This document shows, in pieces, positions 1 through 7,853 of a stretch of 33,867 nt of DNA; the stretch's first letter is position 1; every line of letters begins with the position of its first letter. The stretch comes from Bacteroidales bacterium (GTDB lineage Bacteria > Bacteroidota > Bacteroidia > Bacteroidales > Paludibacteraceae): contig JAATGT010000331.1 in NCBI GenBank assembly GCA_015654525.1, forward strand, positions 1 through 33,867, read 5' to 3'. The notes under the pieces were generated by a model. The model ran no database searches. It had not been told where the DNA came from and saw nothing but the letters and a program-made list of their open reading frames with translations. The position numbers and the translations under genes are program-made.

Positions 1-141
1 ACGGTTGTAATTTCAAGTCCCCTTCAGGGGATTTAGGGGCGGTATTAAAGTCTATTTTTCGCCCCAAGCCCCTAAAGGGGATGTTAAATAGTATCGTCTT
101 TGAAAAATTAAAATGGTACATTATATTCATTCCATTACTTA
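1..141. repeat. Interspersed repeat R1, copy 1 (possibly cut by the window edge)
   Basis: This stretch matches 14084-14252 almost base for base and in the same orientation. The match runs from acggttgtaatttcaagt to ttccattactta. The second copy differs mainly by carrying 28 extra bases after the ccccttcagggg palindrome. The element contains two G/C palindromes (ccccttcagggg and cccctaaagggg) that can form hairpins and lies just past the flippase stop codon, so it may also stop transcription of the sugar operon. It may extend left of the window. Confidence 0.85.
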
Positions 142-195
142 GTACGCTTGTCCCCTATCTAATTTCAAACTAAAATATCAATAACAGAATAATAT

Positions 196-1566
196 TTATT
201 GTTTTTTATTTAATTGGAATAAAAGCCTAAATTCTTTTAATGTAATGTTTTGAAAGATATTTTTCATAAAATCCGAAAATGAGTCATTTGTCAATTCTAG
301 TGATCTTGCAAACACAAATGGAATTAAAACAATATCAGCAATTAATGTGGATAATGCAGCACCTTTAATTCCCCAAAAATATGATAAACCAACGCATCCT
401 ATTATTGATAGTAAATTTGCAACAAGGTAGAATGTAGCTAACTTTTCATGTTGGTTGCATGCCACATGCACAACCCCACTAGTATTCCACAGAGCATTAA
501 AAGGAATTGGAATTAGGAATAGAATTAGTAGAACTGTATCTAATTTTAGTGCATTGCCTGTCCACTTGGAATACAACGTTTGCCCAAATAAAACAAGAAA
601 AATAGTGCCAGCAATAGCTAAAAAAAATGAAGCTGAAACTCCGAAGCGATGAAGTTTACGTGCTTTTTCAAAATCTTTAACACCTAATATATAACTTAAT
701 TCAGGCCATATAGCTTGATTAATTAATTCCATCATTTGATTAACAGAGCGAACCAGTGTACGAGCTGTACCAAAAAGAGCAACAGCAGATGAACCTATTA
801 TAGTTTGAATTACAATAAGACTACCCTGATATAATACTGCATTACCCAGTGGAAATGCTTGAAATGCAAACCCTTTACTAAAAAGGAATTTTAAGTACTC
901 CTTACGTGTATTCGTAAATTTAAAGCGCATTGAGCTATAAACACTTCGACTTAAAAATATTGTAATGACAAGAAACAATACTGCTGAAACTAAAGAAGCC
1001 AAGGCTAAGTAATGAAATTTAACATTTAAACTAACCACTATTACAATTCCGAATAAATCAATCCATGGCCGGGCACTTGAAAGAAGCATAGATTGATATA
1101 CTTTCTGTGCAGCCCTGAATCTGCTGCTAAAAACTTCTGAAGAAAAAGAAATAAATACAGATAATGACAATAATAAGATAGTGCTAACAAACTCAGTGTT
1201 ACTTTGAGACGAGTCTGAAAAAAATGATTTCCAATTGATGAATGGCACAATTAAACTTACTATAATGGTCCCAATGCAAGCAATAATAGCTACAAGCATC
1301 AAAGTTGTTGAATAAATTTCATTGGCTTTTTTATTGTTACCTGCTGCAACAAGCATCGTGATTTCGTTAGCTGCAACACTCCCAAATCCTAAATTTGCCA
1401 TTGTAAGCCAAGCCGGCAAAGAAGAAAGGACAAGCCAAACACCATAGTCTTTTACTCCCAAAGCTGAAATTAGTATTGGTACCTGAATTAATCGGATAAT
1501 AACAGTTGAAAATTTTCCTAATCCACCGGAAAACAGGTTTTTTATTAATGCAATCTTAACGCTCAT
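196..1566 (-). CDS. Wzx-like polysaccharide flippase (oligosaccharide flippase family)
   Basis: A 456-residue, very hydrophobic protein with about a dozen predicted membrane helices and short charged loops. The N-terminus (MSVKIALIKNLFSGGLGKFS) matches the usual start of Wzx/MATE-like polysaccharide export proteins, and the length fits the family (about 420-500). The expected role is to flip undecaprenyl-diphosphate-linked oligosaccharide across the inner membrane. It is the last gene of the minus-strand sugar operon, 14 bp after the GT2 stop, which supports a role in exporting the glycan containing the sugar made upstream. Substrate specificity cannot be read from the sequence. Such proteins diverge quickly, so the call rests on topology and context more than on motifs. 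Confidence 0.85.
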   Translation of the reverse strand: MSVKIALIKNLFSGGLGKFSTVIIRLIQVPILISALGVKDYGVWLVLSSLPAWLTMANLGFGSVAANEITMLVAAGNNKKANEIYSTTLMLVAIIACIGTIIVSLIVPFINWKSFFSDSSQSNTEFVSTILLLSLSVFISFSSEVFSSRFRAAQKVYQSMLLSSARPWIDLFGIVIVVSLNVKFHYLALASLVSAVLFLVITIFLSRSVYSSMRFKFTNTRKEYLKFLFSKGFAFQAFPLGNAVLYQGSLIVIQTIIGSSAVALFGTARTLVRSVNQMMELINQAIWPELSYILGVKDFEKARKLHRFGVSASFFLAIAGTIFLVLFGQTLYSKWTGNALKLDTVLLILFLIPIPFNALWNTSGVVHVACNQHEKLATFYLVANLLSIIGCVGLSYFWGIKGAALSTLIADIVLIPFVFARSLELTNDSFSDFMKNIFQNITLKEFRLLFQLNKKQ

Positions 1567-1580
1567 TATCTCAACTCTTA

Positions 1581-2552
1581 TTAATTATTATGGAAAAAAT
1601 TATACATAGCCCTTATTTTTTTTAAGATAAAAGACTTTGTCCGATTATTAGTAGTTGGTAATATATCCTGATTTAGCCATTTGTCGTATAAATTAATCGA
1701 TTCTAATTTAATTGCTATCTCTTTTAATTTTGATATATCCTGATTTTTAAGTTCAAAATTTTGCTTTGATATATAGCAAAGCAATCCTTTAAAAACAATA
1801 CCACCAGATTTTATAATATAATTTGGTTTTACACCAACTTTTTTTGCCTCCCATAACTTATTTGTGAGATAATTAATTTGATCTTCAATGTAAAGTCGAA
1901 TTCTAGTTTTTTCAATTAATGGCCTATGATCTATTGTATACTCAGCAATGATCTCATTCAGCTTAATAAAAACTCCTCTAGTCAAAGAAAAGTCATATTG
2001 TAACATCCAATCATGATTCAGATTACACCTTTCATCATACCCTCCTACCTGCTCAAAAGTTTTTTTGTTGAAACAAAATGCAGCAAAAGAAGCTTTAGGA
2101 CCTGCAAGTAGCATTTTTGTTGTTTTTGGAGGATGAGTCACTTGCCCCATAGACAGAAGGTAATGAGGTTTAAGAGTTTTATTTACTTTATTATGAACAT
2201 TCCATCCACCCATTATAAAGACACTATCTTTATGCTTAAGAATTCCATTTATCATAGCCTTCGTATAATTCGGATACAACAGATCATCTCCTGAAATAAG
2301 TCCGACCCAATTACCGGCACACTGATTTACGCAGAAATTCCAGTGAGCAGCAATGGACAAATGCACAGGAGGTTTAACAATACGAATTAAGTCTTTGTAT
2401 TCTGCGATTATTTCCGATGTTCCATCATTACAATGATTATCGGAAATAACAATTTCATAAGGTTTTACATTTTGAGATAAAACAGATTCAATTGTTTCTC
2501 GAATTGTGGTAACCTGGTTATATACTGGTATTCCTATTGATAAGTTTATCAT
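1581..2552 (-). CDS. Glycosyltransferase family 2
   Basis: A 323-residue GT-A fold glycosyltransferase. The N-terminus has the standard GT2 opening (LSIGIPVYNQ, then about 30 residues later IVISDNHCNDGT, the nucleotide-binding Asp). The metal-binding DxD-type motif appears as SGDDLLYP near residue 89. It would transfer a sugar from an activated donor to a lipid-linked acceptor at the inner face of the cytoplasmic membrane. No membrane segments are evident. It sits between the thiamine-diphosphate enzyme and the flippase, so it may transfer the deoxysugar made by this operon, but donor and linkage cannot be told from sequence. The C-terminal 100 residues are Lys/Ile-rich and less conserved. 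Confidence 0.9.
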   Translation of the reverse strand: MINLSIGIPVYNQVTTIRETIESVLSQNVKPYEIVISDNHCNDGTSEIIAEYKDLIRIVKPPVHLSIAAHWNFCVNQCAGNWVGLISGDDLLYPNYTKAMINGILKHKDSVFIMGGWNVHNKVNKTLKPHYLLSMGQVTHPPKTTKMLLAGPKASFAAFCFNKKTFEQVGGYDERCNLNHDWMLQYDFSLTRGVFIKLNEIIAEYTIDHRPLIEKTRIRLYIEDQINYLTNKLWEAKKVGVKPNYIIKSGGIVFKGLLCYISKQNFELKNQDISKLKEIAIKLESINLYDKWLNQDILPTTNNRTKSFILKKIRAMYNFFHNN

Positions 2553-2635
2553 AATAAATTATTAGTGTTATACAAGAAAAAAATATTCAGGGTGAGGTAT
2601 TTCATTTTTTATAAACAGATTCAAAGACCTTATTT

Positions 2636-4330
2636 CTATTCCCCCTCCAACTCTGTCAATGGCTTTCCAAATAGCATCTTAGGAAAAACATTGGTATGAA
2701 TATCAAGGTTTATATTTAGCAAATAGGGTTCATCAGGATTATTCCAACATTGTTTAAGTGCATTTTCAATTTCGTCCTCATTGCTTACACTTATAGCTTT
2801 TATACCATAGGCAGTTGCTACAGCTACAAAATCGGGTGCTACATATCCCCACACTGTAGATTGGTAAGCACTATCAAAATAGCTATCCTGAAATTGACGA
2901 ATCATACCCAGACAATGATTATTCAGGATAATAATTTTTATTGGCAAATTGTTACGTTTAATGGTTTCCAATTCCTGAATATTAATTTGAAAACCTCCAT
3001 CTCCGCTTATTGATACAACCGGTTGTTTATTGGATGCAAAAGAGGCTCCAATGGCTGCCGGTAATGAATAACCCATGGCTCCCATCCCACCAGAACTAAG
3101 CAATCGCTGTCCTTCGTTTAATTCTATAGATTGTGCTACCCACATTTGGTTGCTCCCCACATCTGTGCTAAAAGCTATTGCTAGTTTCGAATATGTTGAC
3201 AGACTATGAATAAACCGGTTGGGGTTAATTCCATTTATTTTAGTGAGTTCAGCAATATCAGGGCGTTCGTTTCTTTTATCTGCTATTTCTGTATTCCATT
3301 CAGAAAAGTTTCGCCCTACGATATTTAAAGGAAATAGTTGTTGAAAAAAACTTTGTAGATCAGTATGTAATACCTCACAACCTGTAATACGGTTATTTAA
3401 TTCAGGTGCTTCTATATCAACATGAAAAATCTGCTTGTCGGCTTTAAAACGATCTGTATCCGCTCCGGTTTGTCTGTTGTCTAACCGACTACCCAATACT
3501 AATAATAAATCGGCTGTTCCCAAAGCATAATTTGCCCAACGATTTCCATAAGACCCTATCAAACCGATACGGTTGGAGTGCTCATATGGTATACAGTCCA
3601 AGCCATTGAGTGAAGTGACGACAGGTATATGAAGTTGCTCTGCCAGTTGTAACATACTGTCAATGCAATCAGCAGTCCGGATTCCTCTTCCCACTAAAAT
3701 AAGCGGTTTATTACAAACAGAATAAGCAGTACTAAATGCGGATATAAACGTTGAAATTTCAGCATTACCGGCATAACTCATTTTTTGTTCGGCAATAAAA
3801 AGCTCGCCTGTACATTCGGCAATTTGCAGATTCATAGGAATATCGATAAGCACCGGCCCTTGTCTTCCTTCCATGCTGATGCGGTAAGCTTCATTCAAAA
3901 TGGCAGGTAGTTCATCTGCACTTTTTATCGCATAAGCAGCTTTGGTAATTGGTCTTACAATAGGAACTATATCAGTTTCCTGAAATCCCAGTTGTCGTAT
4001 GGCCTTATCTCCTTTTTGTTCGTTTAAATTTACCTGCCCGGTAATAAAAATAGCCGGTACGGAGTCAAAGTAACAATTGCCGATACCTGTTATCAGATTG
4101 GTGGCACCGGGTCCACTGGTTGCCAGAGCCACTCCCGGCTTATTTTTTATCCGCGCATAGGCATCAGCCGCAAAAGCAGCAGCTTGCTCGTGGTGCATGC
4201 TCACTATTTCGAAACTACCGTCGCGATAAAGTTCATCGATAATGCGGGTAATCATGCCTCCCTGTAGTTCAAATACAGTTTGAATGCCCTTCGATTTTAA
4301 AAAACTGGCTATATAGCTTACTACTTTCAT
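2636..4330 (-). CDS. Thiamine-diphosphate carboligase, YerE-like (acetolactate-synthase fold)
   Basis: A 564-residue enzyme with the full three-domain ThDP layout. The N-terminal Pyr domain has the catalytic Glu at about residue 48 in MHHEQAAAFAADAYAR. A central domain follows. The C-terminal PP domain has the ThDP/Mg motif starting GDGGFQ at about 443 and ending in an Asn pair (ILNNHCLGM). It resembles acetolactate synthase large subunits, but no small regulatory subunit or other branched-chain amino-acid gene is nearby. It sits 9 bp after an epimerase-fold gene in a CDP-3,6-dideoxysugar operon. In Yersinia pseudotuberculosis the homologous YerE adds an acetyl unit from pyruvate to C4 of CDP-3,6-dideoxy-4-keto-glucose. 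The fold is certain; the YerE role is inferred from context. Confidence 0.8.
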   Translation of the reverse strand: MKVVSYIASFLKSKGIQTVFELQGGMITRIIDELYRDGSFEIVSMHHEQAAAFAADAYARIKNKPGVALATSGPGATNLITGIGNCYFDSVPAIFITGQVNLNEQKGDKAIRQLGFQETDIVPIVRPITKAAYAIKSADELPAILNEAYRISMEGRQGPVLIDIPMNLQIAECTGELFIAEQKMSYAGNAEISTFISAFSTAYSVCNKPLILVGRGIRTADCIDSMLQLAEQLHIPVVTSLNGLDCIPYEHSNRIGLIGSYGNRWANYALGTADLLLVLGSRLDNRQTGADTDRFKADKQIFHVDIEAPELNNRITGCEVLHTDLQSFFQQLFPLNIVGRNFSEWNTEIADKRNERPDIAELTKINGINPNRFIHSLSTYSKLAIAFSTDVGSNQMWVAQSIELNEGQRLLSSGGMGAMGYSLPAAIGASFASNKQPVVSISGDGGFQINIQELETIKRNNLPIKIIILNNHCLGMIRQFQDSYFDSAYQSTVWGYVAPDFVAVATAYGIKAISVSNEDEIENALKQCWNNPDEPYLLNINLDIHTNVFPKMLFGKPLTELEGE

Positions 4331-4339
4331 TTTGTCGAT

Positions 4340-5233
4340 TTAAATTGATTTTTCAATCATATTTTTGATGGTCAAGGTATCACATTGACCAAATGCAGCA
4401 TCAAACTTAGCTGAATCTCCTATCATAAACATCGTTTGATTCGGTCTATAGGGCAATGCTCCAAATTTTAAAAGCGATAATGGCTTATCTACTTTATTCG
4501 CTACTGCAATCAAGAGCTCTTTGATTTTAGTGGGCCGACCGGTACATACATTATAAATTCCCGAATTATTTTCAGATGAACGAATAACTTTAAGCAATCG
4601 ATCGCAAAAATCATTTACATACATATAATCGTAACATTGATCGCCTGAAGTCAAATCGATTGTTTCATTGTTATTCAATTTTGTAATTACACTGGGGATT
4701 AACCAACCAGGATTATCGTTTTTGCCTAATACAGAAAAGATCCTTAACCAATACCATTGAATGGAATAATCATTGCAGAATGATTTTAAATATTCCAAAC
4801 AGGCTAATTTTACAAAACCATAAGAACTTACAGGATTTACGCTATACTCTTCAGTCACTTTTTCATTAAACTGGCCGTATTCAGCCTGACTTCCTAAAGA
4901 GATAATCTTTTTCACATTTGACTCCTTCGCTATCTTAAGGAGTTGATATAAAAAATCAATGTTGGATAATTGTACCTTCCAATCGTCTCTTTTGCTATTT
5001 TCCACTCCATTCCAGGCTGCATGAATAATAAGATCCGGGTTAAACTCAATTGCTTGATTTATCCAATTATCATCATCGGTATATATCCACTTTACTGCTT
5101 CGGCAAAAGAATTACATTTATCTAAAACAGATGTTTTTCTACGTGTAAGTAATAATTCAAAACCACTTGCATAGAGAAAATCAGCAATATGCGAACCCAA
5201 AAATCCTGTTGCACCGGTAAGTAAAATTTTCAT
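4340..5233 (-). CDS. NAD(P)-dependent epimerase/reductase, candidate YerF-like
   Basis: A 297-residue extended short-chain dehydrogenase. It starts MKILLTGATGFLGSH, the Rossmann GxxGxxG motif, and has the catalytic YxxxK as YGFVKLACLEY near residue 145, with an upstream Ser region (SLGSQAEYG). Its length is typical of sugar-nucleotide ketoreductases. Its relatives include CDP-abequose and CDP-paratose synthases, which reduce a 4-keto group. Here it directly precedes the YerE-like gene with a 9-bp gap, so reduction of the ketone on a newly added two-carbon branch (the YerF step) is the better contextual guess. It follows rfbG by 9 bp, so all three are surely co-transcribed. The substrate is inferred, not seen. 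Confidence 0.75.
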   Translation of the reverse strand: MKILLTGATGFLGSHIADFLYASGFELLLTRRKTSVLDKCNSFAEAVKWIYTDDDNWINQAIEFNPDLIIHAAWNGVENSKRDDWKVQLSNIDFLYQLLKIAKESNVKKIISLGSQAEYGQFNEKVTEEYSVNPVSSYGFVKLACLEYLKSFCNDYSIQWYWLRIFSVLGKNDNPGWLIPSVITKLNNNETIDLTSGDQCYDYMYVNDFCDRLLKVIRSSENNSGIYNVCTGRPTKIKELLIAVANKVDKPLSLLKFGALPYRPNQTMFMIGDSAKFDAAFGQCDTLTIKNMIEKSI

Positions 5234-5242
5234 AGCTCTTAT

Positions 5243-6457
5243 TTATTTCGCTGTGTAATTATGTATTTGTTCTAAACACAATCCATACACCTCCTCAGTG
5301 GTATAGCGTTTATACCAATCAATGGTCATCTTCACGGTTTCGCTTATATTCATTTTGGGTTGCCAACCAAGCTCATAGCGTGCTTTAGCAATATCGAGCA
5401 TTAACAGTTTAGCCTCGTGCAGAGCGTTAGGATCGGATAAATCCTTTAAGTAGTGGGTAGTGGGCAGTGGGTAATTGACAATATTATCTTCTGCTGGTTG
5501 TGCATTCAAAAGTCCTTGTTCTTTGCTCTTTACTCTTTGCTCTGAGAAATAATTCTCCACCACTTTCGTGGCTACTTCCCATACAGTGACGATAGATTCC
5601 GGATTGGGTCCAAAGTTCCAGCCTTCACAATAGTTGGTTGGTTCGTTCCACATCTTTGTGGCCAGTAACAAATACCCGCCTAATGGTTCCAACACATGTT
5701 GCCAGGGACGAATTGCTTTCGGACTACGAATTTCGATGGCTTTGTCGGACTCCAGAGCGCGTATACAGTCCGGAATAATACGATCCAATGCCCAGTCGCC
5801 CCCTCCTATCACATTGCCTGCCCGTACGCTGGCTATCGATTTTCCATGTTTATCATATAAAGCAGGATTGAAAAATGAACGTCTCCACGAAGCAATAGCT
5901 ATTTCGGCAGCACCTTTGGAGGATGAATAGGGATCGTAACCACCCATAGCTTCATTTTCGCGGTAACCCCAGATTTGTTCCTTGTTATCGTAACATTTAT
6001 CGGTAGTAATCATAACGGCTACTTTGACACTTTCCGTCACCCGTATGGCTTCCATCACATTGATAGTACCCATCACGTTTACTTCGTAAGTCTCCACCGG
6101 AATATCATAGGATAGGCGAACCAGCGGTTGTGCTGCTAAATGGAATACAATTTCAGGTTGGTATTGAGTAAAAACATCTTTAAGCAATTGTCCATTCCGG
6201 ATATCTCCGCGTAAATCAGCTTTCATTTTAGTCCCGATACCGGATAAAACAAAATTGTCCCTTTCTGTAACCGGATCAAGAGCAATGCCTACGACCTCAG
6301 CTCCCATAGAGTGTAACCAGATAGTCAACCACGATCCCTTAAAACCGGTATGACCAGTGATTAAAACCCGCTTCCCGCGATAAAACTGAGCAAAAACCCC
6401 TAACCCCTGAAGGGGAACTAAGTTAGTATCGTCTTGTATATTTTCTTGTATATCCAT
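5243..6457 (-). CDS. rfbG: CDP-glucose 4,6-dehydratase with two repeat-derived insertions
   Basis: This enzyme converts CDP-glucose to CDP-4-keto-6-deoxyglucose. The NAD-binding motif GHTGFKGSW is at residues 35-43, MITTDKCYDN lies near 149-158, and the catalytic Tyr/Lys pair (Y177, K181) is in YDPYSSSKG. At 404 residues it is about 45 longer than the usual 355-360. The excess sits in two places. The first about 22 residues precede the normal family start (near FYRGKRVLITG), and about 34 residues at roughly 305-338 split the tail before LSDPNALHEAKLLMLD. Both are encoded by DNA resembling intergenic repeats. No ATG lies between residue 1 and the NAD motif, so the extension is needed unless a non-ATG start is used. 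Confidence 0.93.
   Translation of the reverse strand: MDIQENIQDDTNLVPLQGLGVFAQFYRGKRVLITGHTGFKGSWLTIWLHSMGAEVVGIALDPVTERDNFVLSGIGTKMKADLRGDIRNGQLLKDVFTQYQPEIVFHLAAQPLVRLSYDIPVETYEVNVMGTINVMEAIRVTESVKVAVMITTDKCYDNKEQIWGYRENEAMGGYDPYSSSKGAAEIAIASWRRSFFNPALYDKHGKSIASVRAGNVIGGGDWALDRIIPDCIRALESDKAIEIRSPKAIRPWQHVLEPLGGYLLLATKMWNEPTNYCEGWNFGPNPESIVTVWEVATKVVENYFSEQRVKSKEQGLLNAQPAEDNIVNYPLPTTHYLKDLSDPNALHEAKLLMLDIAKARYELGWQPKMNISETVKMTIDWYKRYTTEEVYGLCLEQIHNYTAK
5444..5545. repeat. Low-complexity repeat DNA inserted in frame inside rfbG
   Basis: Inside the rfbG reading frame the plus strand reads as two simple-repeat tracts: gtagtgggtagtgggcagtg near 5451-5472 and ttctttgctctttactcttt near 5519-5540. 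Such tracts are typical of Bacteroidota intergenic DNA and unlike the rest of the gene. In protein they give EQRVKSKEQ and NYPLPTTHYLK, absent from the family as I know it. The reading frame is kept. The borders are estimated from where family-like sequence stops and resumes. Confidence 0.6.
6396..6445. repeat. R1-like repeat forming the 5' end of rfbG
   Basis: The plus strand carries acccctaacccctgaagggg followed by aactaagttagtatcgtctt. R1 at position 70 onwards reads cccctaaagggg followed by atgttaaatagtatcgtctt. The palindrome plus the shared tagtatcgtctt tail at the same spacing suggests that a diverged R1 copy supplies rfbG codons 5 to about 21 (NLVPLQGLGV). The gene has no other ATG before its NAD-binding motif. 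Confidence 0.6.
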
Positions 6458-6540
6458 AATTCAAATATTAAAAATATCCCTTTAGTAAAATTGGCTCTTT
6501 AAACCCTGTAATTTATCCCGATATTGGAGCTTGGGGTTCT

Positions 6541-6573
6541 CCTTTTCTTACTCTCCTTTAGGGGTTGAGGGCG
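6541..6573. repeat. Short ctcctttaggggttgagggc repeat at the rfbF 3' end
   Basis: A C-rich/G-rich palindromic tract (tctcctttaggggttgaggg) sits directly against the rfbF stop codon and resembles the cores of R1 and of the element at 7605-7787. It may form a weak hairpin in the rfbF-rfbG spacer. The 118-bp spacer otherwise shows no feature I recognise. Confidence 0.5.
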
Positions 6574-6575
6574 TT

Positions 6576-7349
6576 TTACCACACTTTCCAAGGCGCATTG
6601 CCTTTATCCCACATCTCATTCAATTCTATATTGTCCCGCATCGTATCCATGGGCTTCCAAAAGCCGGCATGCTTAAAGGCATTCATTTTGCCTTCTTTGG
6701 CAATGTTTTCCAATGGAAATCGTTCGAATATTGAACTGTCACCCTCGGTGATATAGTCAAATACTTCCGGTTGACAGATAAAATAACCGGCATTAATCCA
6801 GTTGCCATCACCAGCAGGTTTCTCCATAAAGGAATTTACTATACCCTCATCGTCTATATCCAACGCTCCAAATTTTCCGCTTGGTTTATAAGCTGTAACG
6901 GTAAGCAACTTATCTGATGCCTGGTGTAAATCTATTGTTTCCCGAATATTTATATCGGCAACACCATCACCGTAGGTAAGCAGAAAAGGTTCATTTTCAA
7001 CATATTTTTGTATCCGCTTAATACGCCCGCCGGTCATAGTATTCAGTCCGGTATCTATCATGGTTATTTTCCATCTTTCACAATGATTATCATGTATTTG
7101 GATATCATTATTTGATAGGTCAACCGTCATATCACTGTTATGCCGGAAGTAGTTGGAAAAATACTCTTTAATGACATACCCTTTATAACCGCAACAAATA
7201 ATAAATTCGTTGATACCATAGTGGCTATAGGTTTTCATGATGTGCCACAGAATAGGTTTACCGCCTATTTCAACCATGGGCTTTGGAATAAGATTGGTGG
7301 CTTCACTGAGTCGTGTGCCCAAACCACCTGCTAAGATTACTGCTTTCAT
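6576..7349 (-). CDS. rfbF: Glucose-1-phosphate cytidylyltransferase
   Basis: This enzyme makes CDP-glucose from glucose-1-phosphate and CTP, the entry step of the CDP-deoxysugar pathway. The N-terminal signature MKAVILAGGLGTRLSEATN and the following IPKPMVEIGGKPILWHIMK are the nucleotide-binding loop and substrate Lys region of this nucleotidyltransferase family. YGDGVADI carries the metal-binding Asp near residue 129. At 257 residues the length is exactly typical. It lies upstream of rfbG in transcription direction, as expected for a pathway-ordered operon, but about 500 bp of repeat DNA separates it from the rfbI-like gene before it. It may therefore have its own promoter. Confidence 0.96.
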   Translation of the reverse strand: MKAVILAGGLGTRLSEATNLIPKPMVEIGGKPILWHIMKTYSHYGINEFIICCGYKGYVIKEYFSNYFRHNSDMTVDLSNNDIQIHDNHCERWKITMIDTGLNTMTGGRIKRIQKYVENEPFLLTYGDGVADINIRETIDLHQASDKLLTVTAYKPSGKFGALDIDDEGIVNSFMEKPAGDGNWINAGYFICQPEVFDYITEGDSSIFERFPLENIAKEGKMNAFKHAGFWKPMDTMRDNIELNEMWDKGNAPWKVW

Positions 7350-7410
7350 AATTTTTTAAGTGTCACTGTGTAAACTCAGTATTTTTAATATTTTACTTCT
7401 TACTTCTTGA

Positions 7411-7560
7411 TTAGTCTGTTAGAACTTGAATATCAATAGAAAATATGTATTATTTCAACTAATTTTCTGTAGGGGATTTCTATATTTATCCCCTAACGGG
7501 GAATTTAATCCCTGAAATAATATATTCTATGGATATAAATTTCCTACGGAAATGTTGATA
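7411..7560. repeat. Degenerate copy of miniature element R2
   Basis: This part of the rfbF-rfbI spacer contains aatatcaatagaaaatatg, tttatcccctaacggggaat and tttcctacggaaat. The better copies at 9903-10302 and 21337-21550 contain the same string types: the atatcaatagaaaat motif, cccctacggggaat and the tacgga words. It lacks clear terminal inverted repeats, so it looks like an old, decayed copy. Next to it, 7384-7410 is a simple acttcttacttcttg tract. Confidence 0.4.
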
Positions 7561-7604
7561 GACGTAATTCAATCGGATATATAAATTCTTAAGTACGTGA
7601 CATG

Positions 7605-7787
7605 AATTAGTTTATATTAAAAAATGCTCTCTTAACTGCCCCCAAACCCCCTAAAGGGGGCTGCCGAAGTGCGACATGTGCGAAAAGAATCAAAATTTTC
7701 ACACGGAAAAGGTCCCCTTTAGGGGAACCAACGGTCAGCGACCGAAGGGAGATAATTAGGGGCGGATCAAAATAATATAAACTAATT
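7605..7787. repeat. TIR-bounded miniature element with nested C/G palindromes
   Basis: Perfect 15-bp inverted repeats, aattagtttatatta at 7605-7619 and its complement at 7773-7787, flank a 183-bp unit. The inside contains the palindrome cccctaaaggggg, then cccctttagggg, and a 45-bp module at 7721-7765 identical to 14109-14153 in the second R1 copy. The module includes the small hairpin cggtcagcgaccg. An open frame through it on the minus strand is a by-product of the repeat. No transposase is present, so it would be non-autonomous if mobile. Confidence 0.6.
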
Positions 7788-7853
7788 TCAATCATACACT
7801 TATCTCAAATTATATTTATTTACTTACTTCTTACTCCAAACTACCGGCCAACT

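Noticed and set aside
2636-4330. Housekeeping acetolactate synthase for valine/isoleucine synthesis
   Set aside because: No small regulatory subunit, ilvC or ilvD is adjacent, and the gene sits within a CDP-deoxysugar operon with 9-bp spacing, so a sugar role is more likely. The fold itself fits both.
7607-7795. 62-codon minus-strand frame (LRSLTVGSPKGDLF region)
   Set aside because: It lies almost entirely within a TIR-bounded repeat, and its codons are those of the repeat palindromes; the same DNA occurs at 14109-14153 without this frame.
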